64,000 nt of DNA from Palsa-147 sp963771905 (GCA_963771905.1 CAVYVI010000009.1:620001-684000); one strand, 5' to 3'. Positions 52,254 to 61,909 are shown, counted from the first letter of the stretch. Numbers and translations are program-made. The notes: generated by a model from the letters alone, not told the origin.

Positions 52254-52421
52254 ATGGATCTTGGACAGATGAAGCAACTCAGCTATCTCGCAGGGATTAT
52301 CTTTGTGATTGCCGGAATCGTCTTCTGTTTAGCGCATCATGTCCCGCTCGGCGCCGCGTTCGTGGTCATCGGCGCGTTCTGGTTTGTTTATCCTCAAACG
52401 ATTCGCAAGGGCGGCGAATAA
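52254..52421 (+). CDS. Small two-helix membrane protein
   Basis: A 55-residue protein (MDLGQMKQLSYLAGIIFVIA ...) with two membrane segments. There is no recognised family. GGGAGCGAACGAG precedes the ATG. It lies between the EVE gene and mutM, on the same strand. Confidence 0.5.
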   Translation: MDLGQMKQLSYLAGIIFVIAGIVFCLAHHVPLGAAFVVIGAFWFVYPQTIRKGGE

Positions 52422-52481
52422 ACCAAAAGGACCTCGAACGATCTGCAGGAGCGGTTCGTAGTCCCTCAAACGCCGCTGCGC

Positions 52482-52487
52482 TATAGT
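52482..52487 (+). promoter_or_regulatory. Possible -10 element before mutM
   Basis: TATAGT, 19 bases before the mutM TTG start. A matching -35 is not clear. Confidence 0.3.
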
Positions 52488-52506
52488 GGGTGTGCGAGGC
52501 GCGGAG

Positions 52507-53388
52507 TTGCCCGAACTTCCTGAAGTAGAAACCATCGTGCGCGGGTTGCAGGCCGTGTTGCCGGGGCGGCGCGTGGTGGAATTGCGCGCGGGCAAAGTGA
52601 ACATGATGGAAGACCCGGAGAAGCTGGGCGATTCCATTCCGGGGAGCCAACTCGTGGCCGTCCGGCGGCACGGAAAATTTCTGCAACTCGAACTCCAACC
52701 TTTGGCGAAAGAAGCGCGACGTCTGCACCTCCTGATTCATCTCGGCATGACCGGACAGCTCACGGTGACGGCGGCAAACGAAGCAATCCCGCCGCACACG
52801 CACGCGTTCTTCACGCTCGATGATGGAAGGGAATTGCGTTTTCGGGATGCGCGGCGGTTCGGACGGATGCTGCTGGCGCCGGAATCGATGAAGACGCAGG
52901 TTCTGGGCAAGCTCGGCGCCGATCCGCTGGAAGTGACGGCCGAAGAATTTCGCCGCCAGCTCGAACATCGCCGCGCGCGGATCAAGGCGCTGCTGCTCGA
53001 TCAGAGCGTATTTCGCGGGATGGGGAATATCTACACCGATGAAAGTCTATGGCGCTCGAAGATTCATCCCGCGCGTCTGGCCGCGAATTTGAAGCGCGAG
53101 GAAATTGCGCGGCTGTACGCGGCGATGCGCCACATTCTTGAAGCAGCGATCCGTCTGGGAGGATCTTCGATTTCGGACTACATCGGAGCCGACGGGCGGA
53201 GCGGCGAATTTCAGATGCGGCATCGCGTGTATCAGCGGGAAGGGGAAAAGTGCGTGCGTTGCCGCGGGCGGATCGCGCGAATGATCGTGGCGGGCCGCAG
53301 CAGTTACTATTGTCCGCAGTGCCAAAGGGCGCCGCGCTCCCGGAAGAAAGCGCGTCGCCGCTCGAAAGCGAAGAGCCGAGCGGATTAG
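52507..53388 (+). CDS. mutM: Formamidopyrimidine-DNA glycosylase (Fpg/MutM)
   Basis: Base-excision repair enzyme that removes 8-oxoguanine and opened purines, then cuts at the abasic site. The start is fixed by mechanism: the catalytic Pro must be residue 2, and the TTG at 52507 gives PELPEVETIV directly after Met, with GAGG seven bases upstream; the frame open to 52486 would bury it. Other features are RRHGKFL, VFRGMGNIYTDESL and a C-terminal zinc finger (CVRCRGRIARM ... CPQCQRAP). 293 residues. The stop overlaps the convergent MFS gene by 4 bases. Confidence 0.95.
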   Translation: MPELPEVETIVRGLQAVLPGRRVVELRAGKVNMMEDPEKLGDSIPGSQLVAVRRHGKFLQLELQPLAKEARRLHLLIHLGMTGQLTVTAANEAIPPHTHAFFTLDDGRELRFRDARRFGRMLLAPESMKTQVLGKLGADPLEVTAEEFRRQLEHRRARIKALLLDQSVFRGMGNIYTDESLWRSKIHPARLAANLKREEIARLYAAMRHILEAAIRLGGSSISDYIGADGRSGEFQMRHRVYQREGEKCVRCRGRIARMIVAGRSSYYCPQCQRAPRSRKKARRRSKAKSRAD

Positions 53389-54599
53389 CGCGAGCGAAGA
53401 ATCAGCGCCGCTCCCGCGAGGATAAGAATCCCCGAATAAATAAATCCCGCATTCGGCGAGACGCTTGACCACAGCGCACCCACCGCAACGCTCGAGGCGA
53501 AATCACCGAGTCCATTCGCCGTGGCAAGAACGCCGAAGCCGGAGCCGCGCGATTCGGCGGGAAGCAATTCCGCCGCGAGCGATTTCTCGACAGATTGCTG
53601 AACCGCGAGGTGAATTCCCGCGAGGCCAAAGAGAAGGATGAGGACGGGAATCGTGGGCGTAGCGAAGATGAAGCCCACGGCAACGGCCGCGCCGAAAATA
53701 TAACCGATGGCGAGAAGCGGGCGCTTGCTGATTTTGTCGCCCAGGGCGCCGGCCGGATAAACGGCGACGGCGTCGACGAAATTGTGAAACGTGTAGAGGC
53801 CGATCGCGATGGCGGAAGCGCGAGCGAGGCCGTAGCGCGGGACAAGAATTTGAGTGGCGCGGAGAATCAAGAGCGTCGGGGCGAAGTCACCGAGGCCGTG
53901 AACGAGAACACCCACGAGATATTTCCAGTAGCCCGGCGGCAATTGGCGGAGGCTTGTGACGAAACTCGGGGCGCGCCGACCCTGCAATTTGCGTCCGGCT
54001 GGGACGAGCAGCGCGAAAGCAAGGGCGGCCAATAATCCCGGGACAATCGTTGCGCGAAGAACGCCGCGCGCGCCCCACGAGGTGACCAGCGCGGTGGCGC
54101 AGAGCGGACCGAGAACCGCGCCCACCGTATCCATGGCGCGCTCGAAGCCGAAGGCCCTGCCGAGTTTTTCGGGCGCGACGCTGTCCGACAGCAAAGCGTC
54201 GCGGGACGGGCCGCGGCTGCCGCGTCCGAGCCAGCCGAAGGCGCGCAGGGCGAAGACGGCCGGCCAACTTTGAGCAAAGGCGTAACCAAACGTGGAAATG
54301 CCCGTGGCGAAATAGCCGATGACGCCTGTGGGCTTTCGGGCGTGCGGGCGATCGGCGATCCAGCCGCCGGCCAGCTTCGCGAAACTCGAGAGGCCGTCGG
54401 AAACGCCTTCGATGATTCCGAGCGCGACAGCAGGCGCGCCGAGGCTCGCGAGAAAAGCCGGAAGAATCGAAGTGGCGGCTTCGTGGCCCCAGTCGGAGAA
54501 GAGGCTGGCAAGGCCTATGCCGAGAACGCCGCGGGTGAGCCAGCGGGAATTCGGCGGCGATTCCGGCTGCGATTTCGTCGGGGACGGCGCGTTGTCCAT
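53385..54599 (-). CDS. Major facilitator superfamily transporter
   Basis: A 404-residue membrane protein with about 12 membrane segments. The MFS signature region RAFGWLGRGSRGPSRDALL (loop after TM4) is clear, and ADRPHARKPTGVIGYF is the cytosolic loop. Related to MFS proteins of the tetracycline/arsenite-like type; the substrate is unknown. The C-terminus overlaps mutM by 4 bases. The P-loop gene follows upstream on the same strand. Confidence 0.88.
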   Translation of the reverse strand: MDNAPSPTKSQPESPPNSRWLTRGVLGIGLASLFSDWGHEAATSILPAFLASLGAPAVALGIIEGVSDGLSSFAKLAGGWIADRPHARKPTGVIGYFATGISTFGYAFAQSWPAVFALRAFGWLGRGSRGPSRDALLSDSVAPEKLGRAFGFERAMDTVGAVLGPLCATALVTSWGARGVLRATIVPGLLAALAFALLVPAGRKLQGRRAPSFVTSLRQLPPGYWKYLVGVLVHGLGDFAPTLLILRATQILVPRYGLARASAIAIGLYTFHNFVDAVAVYPAGALGDKISKRPLLAIGYIFGAAVAVGFIFATPTIPVLILLFGLAGIHLAVQQSVEKSLAAELLPAESRGSGFGVLATANGLGDFASSVAVGALWSSVSPNAGFIYSGILILAGAALILRSR

Positions 54600-54612
54600 G
54601 GTGAAAGGAGTT

Positions 54613-55242
54613 TCAGCGCGCGGCGGATTTCTGGGCCTGCTCGGGAAGAGCGCCGTCGATCAAAGGCACGGCGGCCGAGAAAATTTGCTGGCCCCAGGCA
54701 TGCCGGTCACGCGCTTCGAGCCAGAGGACTCGGCCGCGGACGATCGAGAAAGGTTCCGTGCGGAGAAGCTCGTTCAGAAGCTCGTGGATGCGCTGCTGGA
54801 ACGCGCGATCTTCGGAGCGGAAGCCGTCGGGGGTGATGCCTCCGTCGACGCAGGGAACGCCGGCGAGGAGCGCGTAGGTTTCCATCCACCAGGCGAGCCA
54901 TACCTCGAGTTGCGACTGGCGTCCGAATTTGTTGACGAGGTAGCAATAGTTGTCGAGAACCGAGCGGTCGCAGACGACGTGCGGAGCGCGGCGCGAAGCA
55001 TCAAGCTCGGCGGCAATCTGCGCGTGAAGAATCCAGAGCTGGCCTTCGAGCGTGGTCGCGGCATTCACCGGGAAAGGCGAGTGCCGGGCGACTTCGGTGA
55101 CGAGCTCGACGTTGTAGCCGGCTTTCTTCAGGAGCGAGCAGGTTTCGTAGGCGAGGGTGGTCTTGCCTACGCCGTGAGTTCCGATGAGTGCGAGTTTCAA
55201 TGCGTTGGGCCTCGCGGGATTGGTGCGCTCTTCTTCTAACAC
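54613..55242 (-). CDS. P-loop NTPase (AAA_28 / NadR-like)
   Basis: A 209-residue protein with Walker A GTHGVGKTT near residue 24 and a Walker B-like segment (VVCDRSVLDNYCYLV). The overall shape resembles the kinase part of NadR and AAA_28 ATPases. The function is unknown; a nucleoside or nucleotide kinase is possible. GTG start at 55242. It lies 13 bases upstream of the MFS gene and may be co-transcribed with it. Confidence 0.75.
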   Translation of the reverse strand: MLEEERTNPARPNALKLALIGTHGVGKTTLAYETCSLLKKAGYNVELVTEVARHSPFPVNAATTLEGQLWILHAQIAAELDASRRAPHVVCDRSVLDNYCYLVNKFGRQSQLEVWLAWWMETYALLAGVPCVDGGITPDGFRSEDRAFQQRIHELLNELLRTEPFSIVRGRVLWLEARDRHAWGQQIFSAAVPLIDGALPEQAQKSAAR

Positions 55243-55378
55243 AGATTCCGGCGCGAGAGAACCCGAGTCGCGTCGAAGAATATTTTGGCGCGATGCGCGG
55301 TTGCCTCGGCGGAAGCAGGCGCATACAATCTCCCGGCTCTAAAGATTGCGCAGGAAAGAGAACAAGGGGGCATTACGC

Positions 55379-56917
55379 ATGAATGTCAGGCGCAGTGTGA
55401 TTGCCGGAGTTATTTTGACGTTGGCCGCGGGGTGCGCGATCGCGTTGCGCGCCCAGCAAGGGAATTCGCAACAGGAACCGCGCGTGGTGACGGAGGAAAT
55501 GGCCGCGACCGATCAACAAATCATCGCCGAGATCAAGGATCACAACGAAATCATGACGAACCTCGAATATTTGTCGGACATGATCGGCGAGCGGCTGACG
55601 GGATCGGCGAATCTGAAGAAAGCGAACGACTGGACGAAGGAGAGATTCGCGGCCTACGGCCTCGCGAATGCGCATCTCGAGGGCTGGCAGATCGCGCATG
55701 CATGGACGCGCGGCACGGCGCACGGGAGGATTTTGAGCCCGGCCGAACATCCGCTCGCGCTCGCATCGTATGCGTGGGCGCCGAGCACGAATGGAACGGT
55801 TCACGGACCGATCGTCTATGTGAAGGCCACGTCGATGGAGGAATTGGAAGCGTACAAGGGGAAGCTGAAGGGCGCGATCGTCATCATGACCCAGCCGCTG
55901 CTGCTTCCGGCGCCGGACGCGCCGGCGATCAATCCGATGCTCGTGCCGTACGGCGACAACGTGGTGCTGATCGCGCCGAAACGGCCGAACGAAAAGCCGA
56001 TTCAATACGGACCGGAGTACAGGCAATTCATCACCGCGCGAAATGAATTCTTCAAAGCCGAGGGCGTGAACGCGATGCTGACCGATTCCGGAAAGCCGGA
56101 TGCGCTGTTCAATATGACCGGGCTCGGCGGACGGACGTATTCGATAGCGCCGATTCCGGCGGCATTCGCCACGTCGGAAAGTTATTCGCTGATCTGGCGG
56201 CTCTTGCAGCGCGGGCCGGTGGAGGCGGAAGTCGACATCACGAACACGATCGGGGACCAGCCAGTGGAGGTTTACAACACGGTGGCAGAAATTCGCGGCA
56301 GCGAGAAGCCGGATGAAGTCGTGATCGTCGGTGCGCATATCGATTCGTGGGATCTCGGCACGGGCACGACGGATAACGGCACGGGATCGATGGTGGCGCT
56401 GGAGGCAGCGCGCGCGATGGAGAAGCTGGGGCTGAAGCCGAAACGGACGATTCGCTTCGTGCTGTTCAGCGGCGAAGAGCAGGGGCTGAACGGTTCGCGC
56501 GCGTACGTTGAAGCGCACAAGGACGAATGGCCGAAAATTTCAGCGGCGCTGATCGACGACATCGGCACGGGAAAAATTATCAGCTTCGGCTTGATGGAGA
56601 ATTTTCAGGATCAGGAAGTCATGCAAAGGCTGACGGCGCCGCTGCGACCGCTCGGGATGCTGGAAATGAGCGAGCGCCTGCTCGGCGGCAGCGACCATGC
56701 GTCGTTCGATGCGGTGGGCGTGCCGGGCTTCTACGGCATTCAGGAGGCGGCGCAGTATTTCGAGACGCATCACTCGCAAGCTGACACGTTCGACCAGGCG
56801 CACGAGGCGGACCTGATTCAAGGGGCGCAGGTGATGGCCGTGACGGCGTACAACATCGCGCAACTGCCGGAGCTGCTGCCGCGGAAACCGGCGCCGGCGG
56901 CGAGCGCCGCGCACTAG
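55379..56917 (+). CDS. Secreted M28-family metallopeptidase
   Basis: A 512-residue protein with a signal peptide (VIAGVILTLAAGCAIALRAQ), a PA-like insert (residues 150-220) and the M28 zinc-peptidase domain. Metal ligands and catalytic residues are visible: GAHIDSWDLGTGTTDNGTG (first His and bridging Asp), LFSGEEQGLNGSRAY (catalytic Glu pair), SDHASFDAVGVPGFY and the final His in ETHHSQADTFD. It is an aminopeptidase-type enzyme that would act outside the cytoplasm. AAGGGGG stands before the ATG at 55379. Confidence 0.92.
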   Translation: MNVRRSVIAGVILTLAAGCAIALRAQQGNSQQEPRVVTEEMAATDQQIIAEIKDHNEIMTNLEYLSDMIGERLTGSANLKKANDWTKERFAAYGLANAHLEGWQIAHAWTRGTAHGRILSPAEHPLALASYAWAPSTNGTVHGPIVYVKATSMEELEAYKGKLKGAIVIMTQPLLLPAPDAPAINPMLVPYGDNVVLIAPKRPNEKPIQYGPEYRQFITARNEFFKAEGVNAMLTDSGKPDALFNMTGLGGRTYSIAPIPAAFATSESYSLIWRLLQRGPVEAEVDITNTIGDQPVEVYNTVAEIRGSEKPDEVVIVGAHIDSWDLGTGTTDNGTGSMVALEAARAMEKLGLKPKRTIRFVLFSGEEQGLNGSRAYVEAHKDEWPKISAALIDDIGTGKIISFGLMENFQDQEVMQRLTAPLRPLGMLEMSERLLGGSDHASFDAVGVPGFYGIQEAAQYFETHHSQADTFDQAHEADLIQGAQVMAVTAYNIAQLPELLPRKPAPAASAAH

Positions 56918-56952
56918 AGCGGGCGGCCATTGCGGAACGCGGAGATGATTCG

Positions 56953-57402
56953 GTGAGAGCGGTGGTGCAGCGGGTGAGCCGCGCGCGAGTGATTGTGGAC
57001 GGGCGCGTGACGGGTGAAATCGGCGCGGGGCTGGCGGTGCTCGTGGCCGTCGGCGCGAACGATGCGCCGGAAACACCGGCGGCGTTTGCCGAGAAAATCA
57101 TTCACCTGCGCATCTTCAACGATGAAAACGGCAAGATGAATCGCTCTCTCGTGGAGACGGGCGGCGCGATGCTGGCGGTTTCGCAATTCACGCTGTACGG
57201 CGATACGCGCGGCGGGCGGCGGCCGAGCTTTATCGGAGCCGCGCCTGCGGAAAAAGGCAAGGCTCTCTACGAGGAATTCGTGCGCGCCGTCGAAGCGCTC
57301 GGCGTCCTCGTGGCAACGGGCGTGTTTCAAGCGCACATGTCGGTGGAACTCGTGAACGATGGGCCCGTGACGATTCTTCTCGATTCCGATAAACTCTTCT
57401 GA
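56953..57402 (+). CDS. dtd: D-aminoacyl-tRNA deacylase
   Basis: Removes D-amino acids wrongly attached to tRNA. The 149-residue protein shows the Dtd motifs SQFTLYGDTRGGRRPSF (near residue 77) and a C-terminal NDGPVTIL with the cross-subunit Gly-Pro. GTG start with GGAG upstream. It is 35 bases after the M28 gene and 22 bases before a GNAT gene, all on one strand, suggesting one transcript. Confidence 0.95.
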   Translation: MRAVVQRVSRARVIVDGRVTGEIGAGLAVLVAVGANDAPETPAAFAEKIIHLRIFNDENGKMNRSLVETGGAMLAVSQFTLYGDTRGGRRPSFIGAAPAEKGKALYEEFVRAVEALGVLVATGVFQAHMSVELVNDGPVTILLDSDKLF

Positions 57403-57424
57403 GCCGGGGCGAGGAGAATCCACG

Positions 57425-57880
57425 ATGGCAAGTTCCGCGAGTTCGCCGGCGATTCATGTCCGGCCGGCACGGCGCAGCGACGTTCCCCGATTGACTAGCC
57501 TTTGCGGGCAGCTCGGTTACCCTTCCACCGAGCATCAGGTTGCGGCGCGCCTCGCTGCGATTGAGTCCATGCCCGAGCACGCGCTGTTTGTGGCGGACGC
57601 GTCCAACGGAATGCTGGCGGGGTTCCTGGATATTTTCGTGATGCGCACGATTGAATCCGATGCACGCGCTGAAATCGCGGGGCTCGTCGTGGATGAGACG
57701 TACCGGTCGCAAGGCGTCGGGCAACTTCTCATCGACAGCGCCGAAGCGTGGGCGCGCGAGCACGGGTGCACGGCCGTTTCGTTGCGGACGAATGTGATCC
57801 GCGAGAGAGCTCACGCGTTTTACGAGCGCGAGGGTTATAAGCACATCAAGACGCAGAAGTCCTACCGCAAGCCGCTTTGA
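57425..57880 (+). CDS. GNAT-family N-acetyltransferase
   Basis: A 151-residue acetyltransferase with IHVRPARRSDVPRL at the start, the acetyl-CoA motif VVDETYRSQGVGQLLIDSAE and AHAFYEREGYKHIKTQK. Substrate unknown. GGCGAGGAG precedes the ATG. Same strand as dtd. Confidence 0.9.
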   Translation: MASSASSPAIHVRPARRSDVPRLTSLCGQLGYPSTEHQVAARLAAIESMPEHALFVADASNGMLAGFLDIFVMRTIESDARAEIAGLVVDETYRSQGVGQLLIDSAEAWAREHGCTAVSLRTNVIRERAHAFYEREGYKHIKTQKSYRKPL

Positions 57881-57954
57881 TCCGCGAGGCAGGCGCCCGC
57901 CTGAAACACGAATACGTTTGATATAAGTTGCCCCGCGCGAGCGTAGTGATTGGC

Positions 57955-58551
57955 ATGACGTTTCAACTCGACTATCCAGCGGCGCTGGCGGTGGCCGGCG
58001 TCATGCTCGCGTGGCTCGGGTTTGCAGCGATATTTGCCGTCCGCAACAGAACACCCAGCGCGCCCGAGCGGAAGCGCGACGCGATGTCCCGATTGGGAAT
58101 CGGAATCCAGATGGTTGCGTATGCGTGCGTCTGGTTCTTCCACCGAAATCCTCTGGGGCCGATTGTGCCGATGGCGAGATGGTTGGAGTGGATCGTGGCG
58201 GCATTGAGCGTGGGGATCGCGGCGGTTTCGGTGTGGTTTGTCCTTGTTTCGGTGCGAACGCTGGGAAAGCAATGGGCGTACGTCGCGCGAGTGGTGGAAG
58301 GACATCAACTGATCATCGAGGGTCCGTATGACGTGGTGCGAAATCCGATCTATCTCGGGATGTTTGGGATGCTCGTGGCGACGGGGCTGGCGTTGACGCA
58401 GTGGCCCGTGCTGCTGGCGTGCGTGGGGATTTTCGTCGTGGGCACCGTGATTCGCATCCGGCGCGAGGAGAAACTGCTTCGCGAGACATTTGGCGCGCAG
58501 TTCGAGGACTATGCGCGCCGCGTTCCTGCGCTCTTTCCGGGGCTCTATTAG
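57955..58551 (+). CDS. Isoprenylcysteine carboxyl methyltransferase-like membrane protein
   Basis: A 198-residue protein with about five membrane segments and the ICMT/PEMT-like signature GPYDVVRNPIYLGMFG near residue 120 and RREEKLLRETFGAQFEDY near 170, which form the SAM and substrate site. In bacteria such proteins methylate lipids or small molecules; the substrate is unknown. The TTG at 57928 is an alternative start. Confidence 0.82.
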   Translation: MTFQLDYPAALAVAGVMLAWLGFAAIFAVRNRTPSAPERKRDAMSRLGIGIQMVAYACVWFFHRNPLGPIVPMARWLEWIVAALSVGIAAVSVWFVLVSVRTLGKQWAYVARVVEGHQLIIEGPYDVVRNPIYLGMFGMLVATGLALTQWPVLLACVGIFVVGTVIRIRREEKLLRETFGAQFEDYARRVPALFPGLY

Positions 58552-58651
58552 GCTGGCCCACTCATCGTTCAGCTCCGCCCGCGCTTCCGTGCAGACAGTG
58601 ACGTTTCCGATGCAAACTCGGGAGGAAGAGGAAATTTACATCGGGTTACGA

Positions 58652-58657
58652 TATAAT
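58652..58657 (+). promoter_or_regulatory. TATAAT box close to a start codon
   Basis: A perfect TATAAT ends 11 bases before the ATG of the MarR gene at 58669. No convincing -35 is present. The spacing predicts a nearly leaderless transcript. Confidence 0.45.
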
Positions 58658-58668
58658 CGTGACTGGAT

Positions 58669-59184
58669 ATGTCCAGCTCCAGTCGAAGCGTTTTCAATTT
58701 TAAGGCCCTCGCCGATTTCCGGTACGCGATCCGCCGCTATTTGAACTTCAGCGAACGAAACGCGCGCGCAGCGGGCCTCGAGCCGCAGCAATACCAGGCG
58801 CTGCTGGCGATCAAGGGCATTCCCGCGCCGCAGAAAGCCACGATCGGCTCGCTGGCCGAACGCCTGCAAATCCAACATCACAGCGCCGTGGAATTGATGG
58901 ACCGGCTCGAGGCCCGCGGGCTGATCCGCCGGCTGCGCAGCCGTACGGATCGCCGCAAGGTTCTCGTCGAGCTGACCCGCAAGGGCGAGAGCCGGATGAA
59001 ACACATTTCTCTGCCGCATCGCGAGGAACTGCGGACGGCGGGGAAAAAATTGCTGCGAGCGCTGGAAACTTTCATTTCGCATGATGGAGCGCGGCGCGAC
59101 GAATCATCGCACGCGCGCGCGGCCGGAAACTCCAGCGGGCGGCAAAAAACGCGCGCGAACGCGCGCATCGCATCCAGCCACTGA
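58669..59184 (+). CDS. MarR-family transcriptional regulator
   Basis: A 171-residue winged-helix protein: GLEPQQYQALLAIKGIP, TIGSLAERLQIQHHSAVELM (recognition helix), and the wing RLRSRTDRRKVLVELTRKG with the DxRR motif. The last 25 residues are a basic Ser-rich tail. It is 31 bases before the ClC gene and may control it. Ligand unknown. Confidence 0.9.
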   Translation: MSSSSRSVFNFKALADFRYAIRRYLNFSERNARAAGLEPQQYQALLAIKGIPAPQKATIGSLAERLQIQHHSAVELMDRLEARGLIRRLRSRTDRRKVLVELTRKGESRMKHISLPHREELRTAGKKLLRALETFISHDGARRDESSHARAAGNSSGRQKTRANARIASSH

Positions 59185-59215
59185 TTCCGCGCAATGAGGT
59201 TGGGCTCTCCTTCAG

Positions 59216-61264
59216 ATGGAAGCAAACATGAGCAGCGTTGTTGAAGAAATGGCAGGTCCAGGAAAGCCGGCTCCGGTCTCCGGATACCGGATGGGATTGA
59301 TTTCGCTGCTCGCAGGAGTTATCGGGAGCGGCGCCGGGCTGATTGCGTTTGTTCTCTACGATCTGATCGGCCTCTTCACGAACCTGGCGTATTACCACGA
59401 GTGGTCATTTCATTTCCGCAGCCCGGAGCACACGCCGCTCGGTGCGTGGAGGATCGCCATTCCCGTAATCGGCGGACTGATCGTCGGAATTATGGCGAAG
59501 TATGGTTCCGACAAAATCAAGGGCCACGGAATTCCCGAAGCGATGGAAGCGGTGCTGACGTCGCGCAGCCGGATTGAAGCGAAGGTGGCGATTCTGAAAC
59601 CGCTCTCGGCGGCGATCGCCATCGGCACCGGCGGGCCATTCGGGGCGGAAGGGCCGATCATTCAGACCGGCGGCGCGGTGGGATCGCTAGTGGGGCAGCT
59701 GGTCTCAATGACGGCGTCGGAAAGGAAAGTGCTGCTGGCATGCGGAGCGGGAGCGGGAATGGCGGCGACATTCAATACGCCGCTGGCCGGAGTCATTCTG
59801 GCTATTGAGTTGCTGCTGTTCGAATTCCGGGCTCGGTCGTTCATTCCGCTGGTGGTGGCCTGCACGCTGGCGACGAGCGTGCGCTACCTGCTTCTCGGGC
59901 AGCACTCGATGTTTCAGATGGGCAATGTGGATTTCGGCGTGCCCTACGGGCTGCCCTACTATTTGCTGCTCGGCGGGATTTGCGGAATTGCCGCCATCGG
60001 ATTCACGAAGACTCTCTATTGGGTGGAAGATCAATTCGACCGCCTGCCAATCAGCGATTTCTGGCATCCGGCGATCGGAGCGCTTGGGCTGGGAATCATC
60101 GGCTTCTTCGTGCCGCGGGTGCTGGGAGTGGGATACGACACGATCTCCGACATATTGAGCAACAACCTGGCGTTGAAGCTGCTGATCATGATCGCGGTGT
60201 TCAAGGCGCTGGCACTGGTGATTTCGCTGGGGTCGGGCACGTCGGGCGGGCTGCTCGCGCCGATGTTTATGTCGAGCGCGGCGATGGGCGGGGTTTTCGC
60301 GATGGTGGTGAACTGGATCGTGCCGGGAGCGCATCTATCTCCGGGTGCGTATGCGCTGGTGGCGATGGGCGCGGTGTTCGGTGCGGCGTCGCGGGCCACG
60401 TTTACGTTCATCGTGTTTGCGTTTGAGATTACGCACGACTTCAATTCCATATTGCCGTTGATGATTGTCTCGGTGATCGCGGACGCGATTGCGCTGCGTT
60501 ACCTGCCCAGCTCGATTATGACCGAGAAGCTTTCGCGGCGCGGCCTGGACGTCCACCAGGAATTCGAAGCCGATATTTTGAAACAAGTGCGGGTGAAGGA
60601 TGTGATGCGGCAGAGCGTGGTAACAATCTTGCCGGAGATGACGCTGAGAGAGCTCGGCGACCGCATCGCGAAAGGCGATTTGAGCTTGAACCTGACGCGC
60701 GGGCTGCCGATCGTCACGCGCGAAGGCGAACTCGCCGGACTTTTGACGCAAGGCGATCTGCTGCGCGCCCTTGAAAAGGATCCAGCCGGAAGCCTCACCA
60801 TGCGGGAGGCCGCGTCGAAATCGCTTCTGGTGGCATATCCGGATGAACGCGCCTTCGATGCGCTCTTCCGAATGCTGCAGAACAATGTAGGGCGCCTGCC
60901 GGTGGTCGAACGCGGGAACCCGAAAAAGATGGTCGGCTACATGAACCGGTCGAGCGTGCTCAACGCGTGGACGCAGCAATTCGAGGACGACAATCTGCGG
61001 GAGCGCGGATGGCTCGGGCGTATCTTTCCGGGCGATACGGACGATGAGACGGCGGTCGAGAAGACGCTCGTCGGGAAAATCGTGGCGCTAAATGACGCGA
61101 GCCTGCGCGTCGCCGTGGCCGGGGAAGCCGAAGTTCGTACGATGGAATTCGAGCTGCGCGAACCGCCACGAGGGATTGCTGTCGGCGACCAGGTGAGAAT
61201 TCGCTATCACGCGCAAGAGGACCACAACATTCTCGACCGCGTCGAAGAGCTGCGCATTCACTGA
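59216..61264 (+). CDS. ClC-family chloride channel/antiporter with CBS domains
   Basis: A 682-residue protein. Chloride pathway motifs are present: GHGIPEAMEAV (GSGIP-type), GTGGPFGAEGPIIQTG (GKxGPxxH-type) and FNTPLAGVILAIE. Two CBS domains (residues about 460-600) are followed by a C-terminal beta domain of about 60 residues (LVGKIVALNDASLRVAVAG). The gating Glu of the second motif (GxEGP) is present, so an exchanger is possible. ATG at 59228 is an alternative start. Confidence 0.93.
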   Translation: MEANMSSVVEEMAGPGKPAPVSGYRMGLISLLAGVIGSGAGLIAFVLYDLIGLFTNLAYYHEWSFHFRSPEHTPLGAWRIAIPVIGGLIVGIMAKYGSDKIKGHGIPEAMEAVLTSRSRIEAKVAILKPLSAAIAIGTGGPFGAEGPIIQTGGAVGSLVGQLVSMTASERKVLLACGAGAGMAATFNTPLAGVILAIELLLFEFRARSFIPLVVACTLATSVRYLLLGQHSMFQMGNVDFGVPYGLPYYLLLGGICGIAAIGFTKTLYWVEDQFDRLPISDFWHPAIGALGLGIIGFFVPRVLGVGYDTISDILSNNLALKLLIMIAVFKALALVISLGSGTSGGLLAPMFMSSAAMGGVFAMVVNWIVPGAHLSPGAYALVAMGAVFGAASRATFTFIVFAFEITHDFNSILPLMIVSVIADAIALRYLPSSIMTEKLSRRGLDVHQEFEADILKQVRVKDVMRQSVVTILPEMTLRELGDRIAKGDLSLNLTRGLPIVTREGELAGLLTQGDLLRALEKDPAGSLTMREAASKSLLVAYPDERAFDALFRMLQNNVGRLPVVERGNPKKMVGYMNRSSVLNAWTQQFEDDNLRERGWLGRIFPGDTDDETAVEKTLVGKIVALNDASLRVAVAGEAEVRTMEFELREPPRGIAVGDQVRIRYHAQEDHNILDRVEELRIH

Positions 61265-61312
61265 TCTTCGCGCGGACGTCGCGGGCGCACCGCGCGGGTC
61301 CGCGCGGGAGCC

Positions 61313-61801
61313 TCAAAAGTTCGGATACTTTTGCCGGAGACTCTCGTAAAGCGGAGACGTCGAGCCTCGCTTCTTGTGATAGCTCAAGACTTGACGCTCC
61401 CGGCCTGTCGGCGTTGGCCCAGAATCGCGAGGTTGGAGGTCGGGGAGGTTGGTGAGCCACTTCTTGGCGAACGCAACCCGCTTTCCCGTGGGAACGAGGC
61501 AAACGCTGACGTGTTGGTTTACCTCTCGAATCGTGGAAGCATCACCGACGTAGGTCTGGTCATCACCGCGGAAGTTACGATATCGAATCTCGATGGTGCT
61601 GGCGGGACTGAAGTTTCCTGAAAGCCGGGGAAGCGGCTCCGCAGGCGCGCCCAGAGTTTGAGGCGACTTTTCCGCGTAGTCGCGATCGTAATTGGCGCAA
61701 CCAATGCTGGCGCATTTCACCTTGTTGCCGAACCGCTTCGCGCCCTTCTGCCGGCACAACGGGCAAACACACGCGGAGCCCAGCCAGTCAAGAAGTCCCA
61801 T
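61313..61801 (-). CDS. Zinc-ribbon protein of unknown function
   Basis: A 162-residue protein starting at the ATG at 61801 with GGAGG seven bases upstream. A four-Cys zinc site (CVCPLCRQKG ... KCASIGC) lies in residues 10-34, then a linker and a beta-rich domain (STIEIRYRNFRGDDQTYVG ... VSVCLVPTGKRVAFAKKW). No family recognised with confidence. It is the gene immediately downstream of the reverse transcriptase on the same strand, 108 bases away with a perfect hairpin between them. Confidence 0.6.
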   Translation of the reverse strand: MGLLDWLGSACVCPLCRQKGAKRFGNKVKCASIGCANYDRDYAEKSPQTLGAPAEPLPRLSGNFSPASTIEIRYRNFRGDDQTYVGDASTIREVNQHVSVCLVPTGKRVAFAKKWLTNLPDLQPRDSGPTPTGRERQVLSYHKKRGSTSPLYESLRQKYPNF

Positions 61802-61850
61802 GGCGACGCCTCCGATCATCCAGTTCCCAGAAGGCCGGCTCAGGAAACGT

Positions 61851-61872
61851 CTGCTTCGCTTCAGCGAAGCAG
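61851..61872 (-). ncRNA. Perfect hairpin between the reverse transcriptase and the zinc-ribbon gene
   Basis: CTGCTTCGC (61851-61859) and GCGAAGCAG (61864-61872) form a 9-bp stem with a 4-base loop. There is no T-run on either side, so a terminator is unlikely. It may be part of an RNA structure, a REP-like element, or a processing site. Listed as structure, not as a proven RNA gene. Confidence 0.3.
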
Positions 61873-61909
61873 CCTTCGATGACGCCCTTCGACAGGCGGC
61901 CCCTCTCTC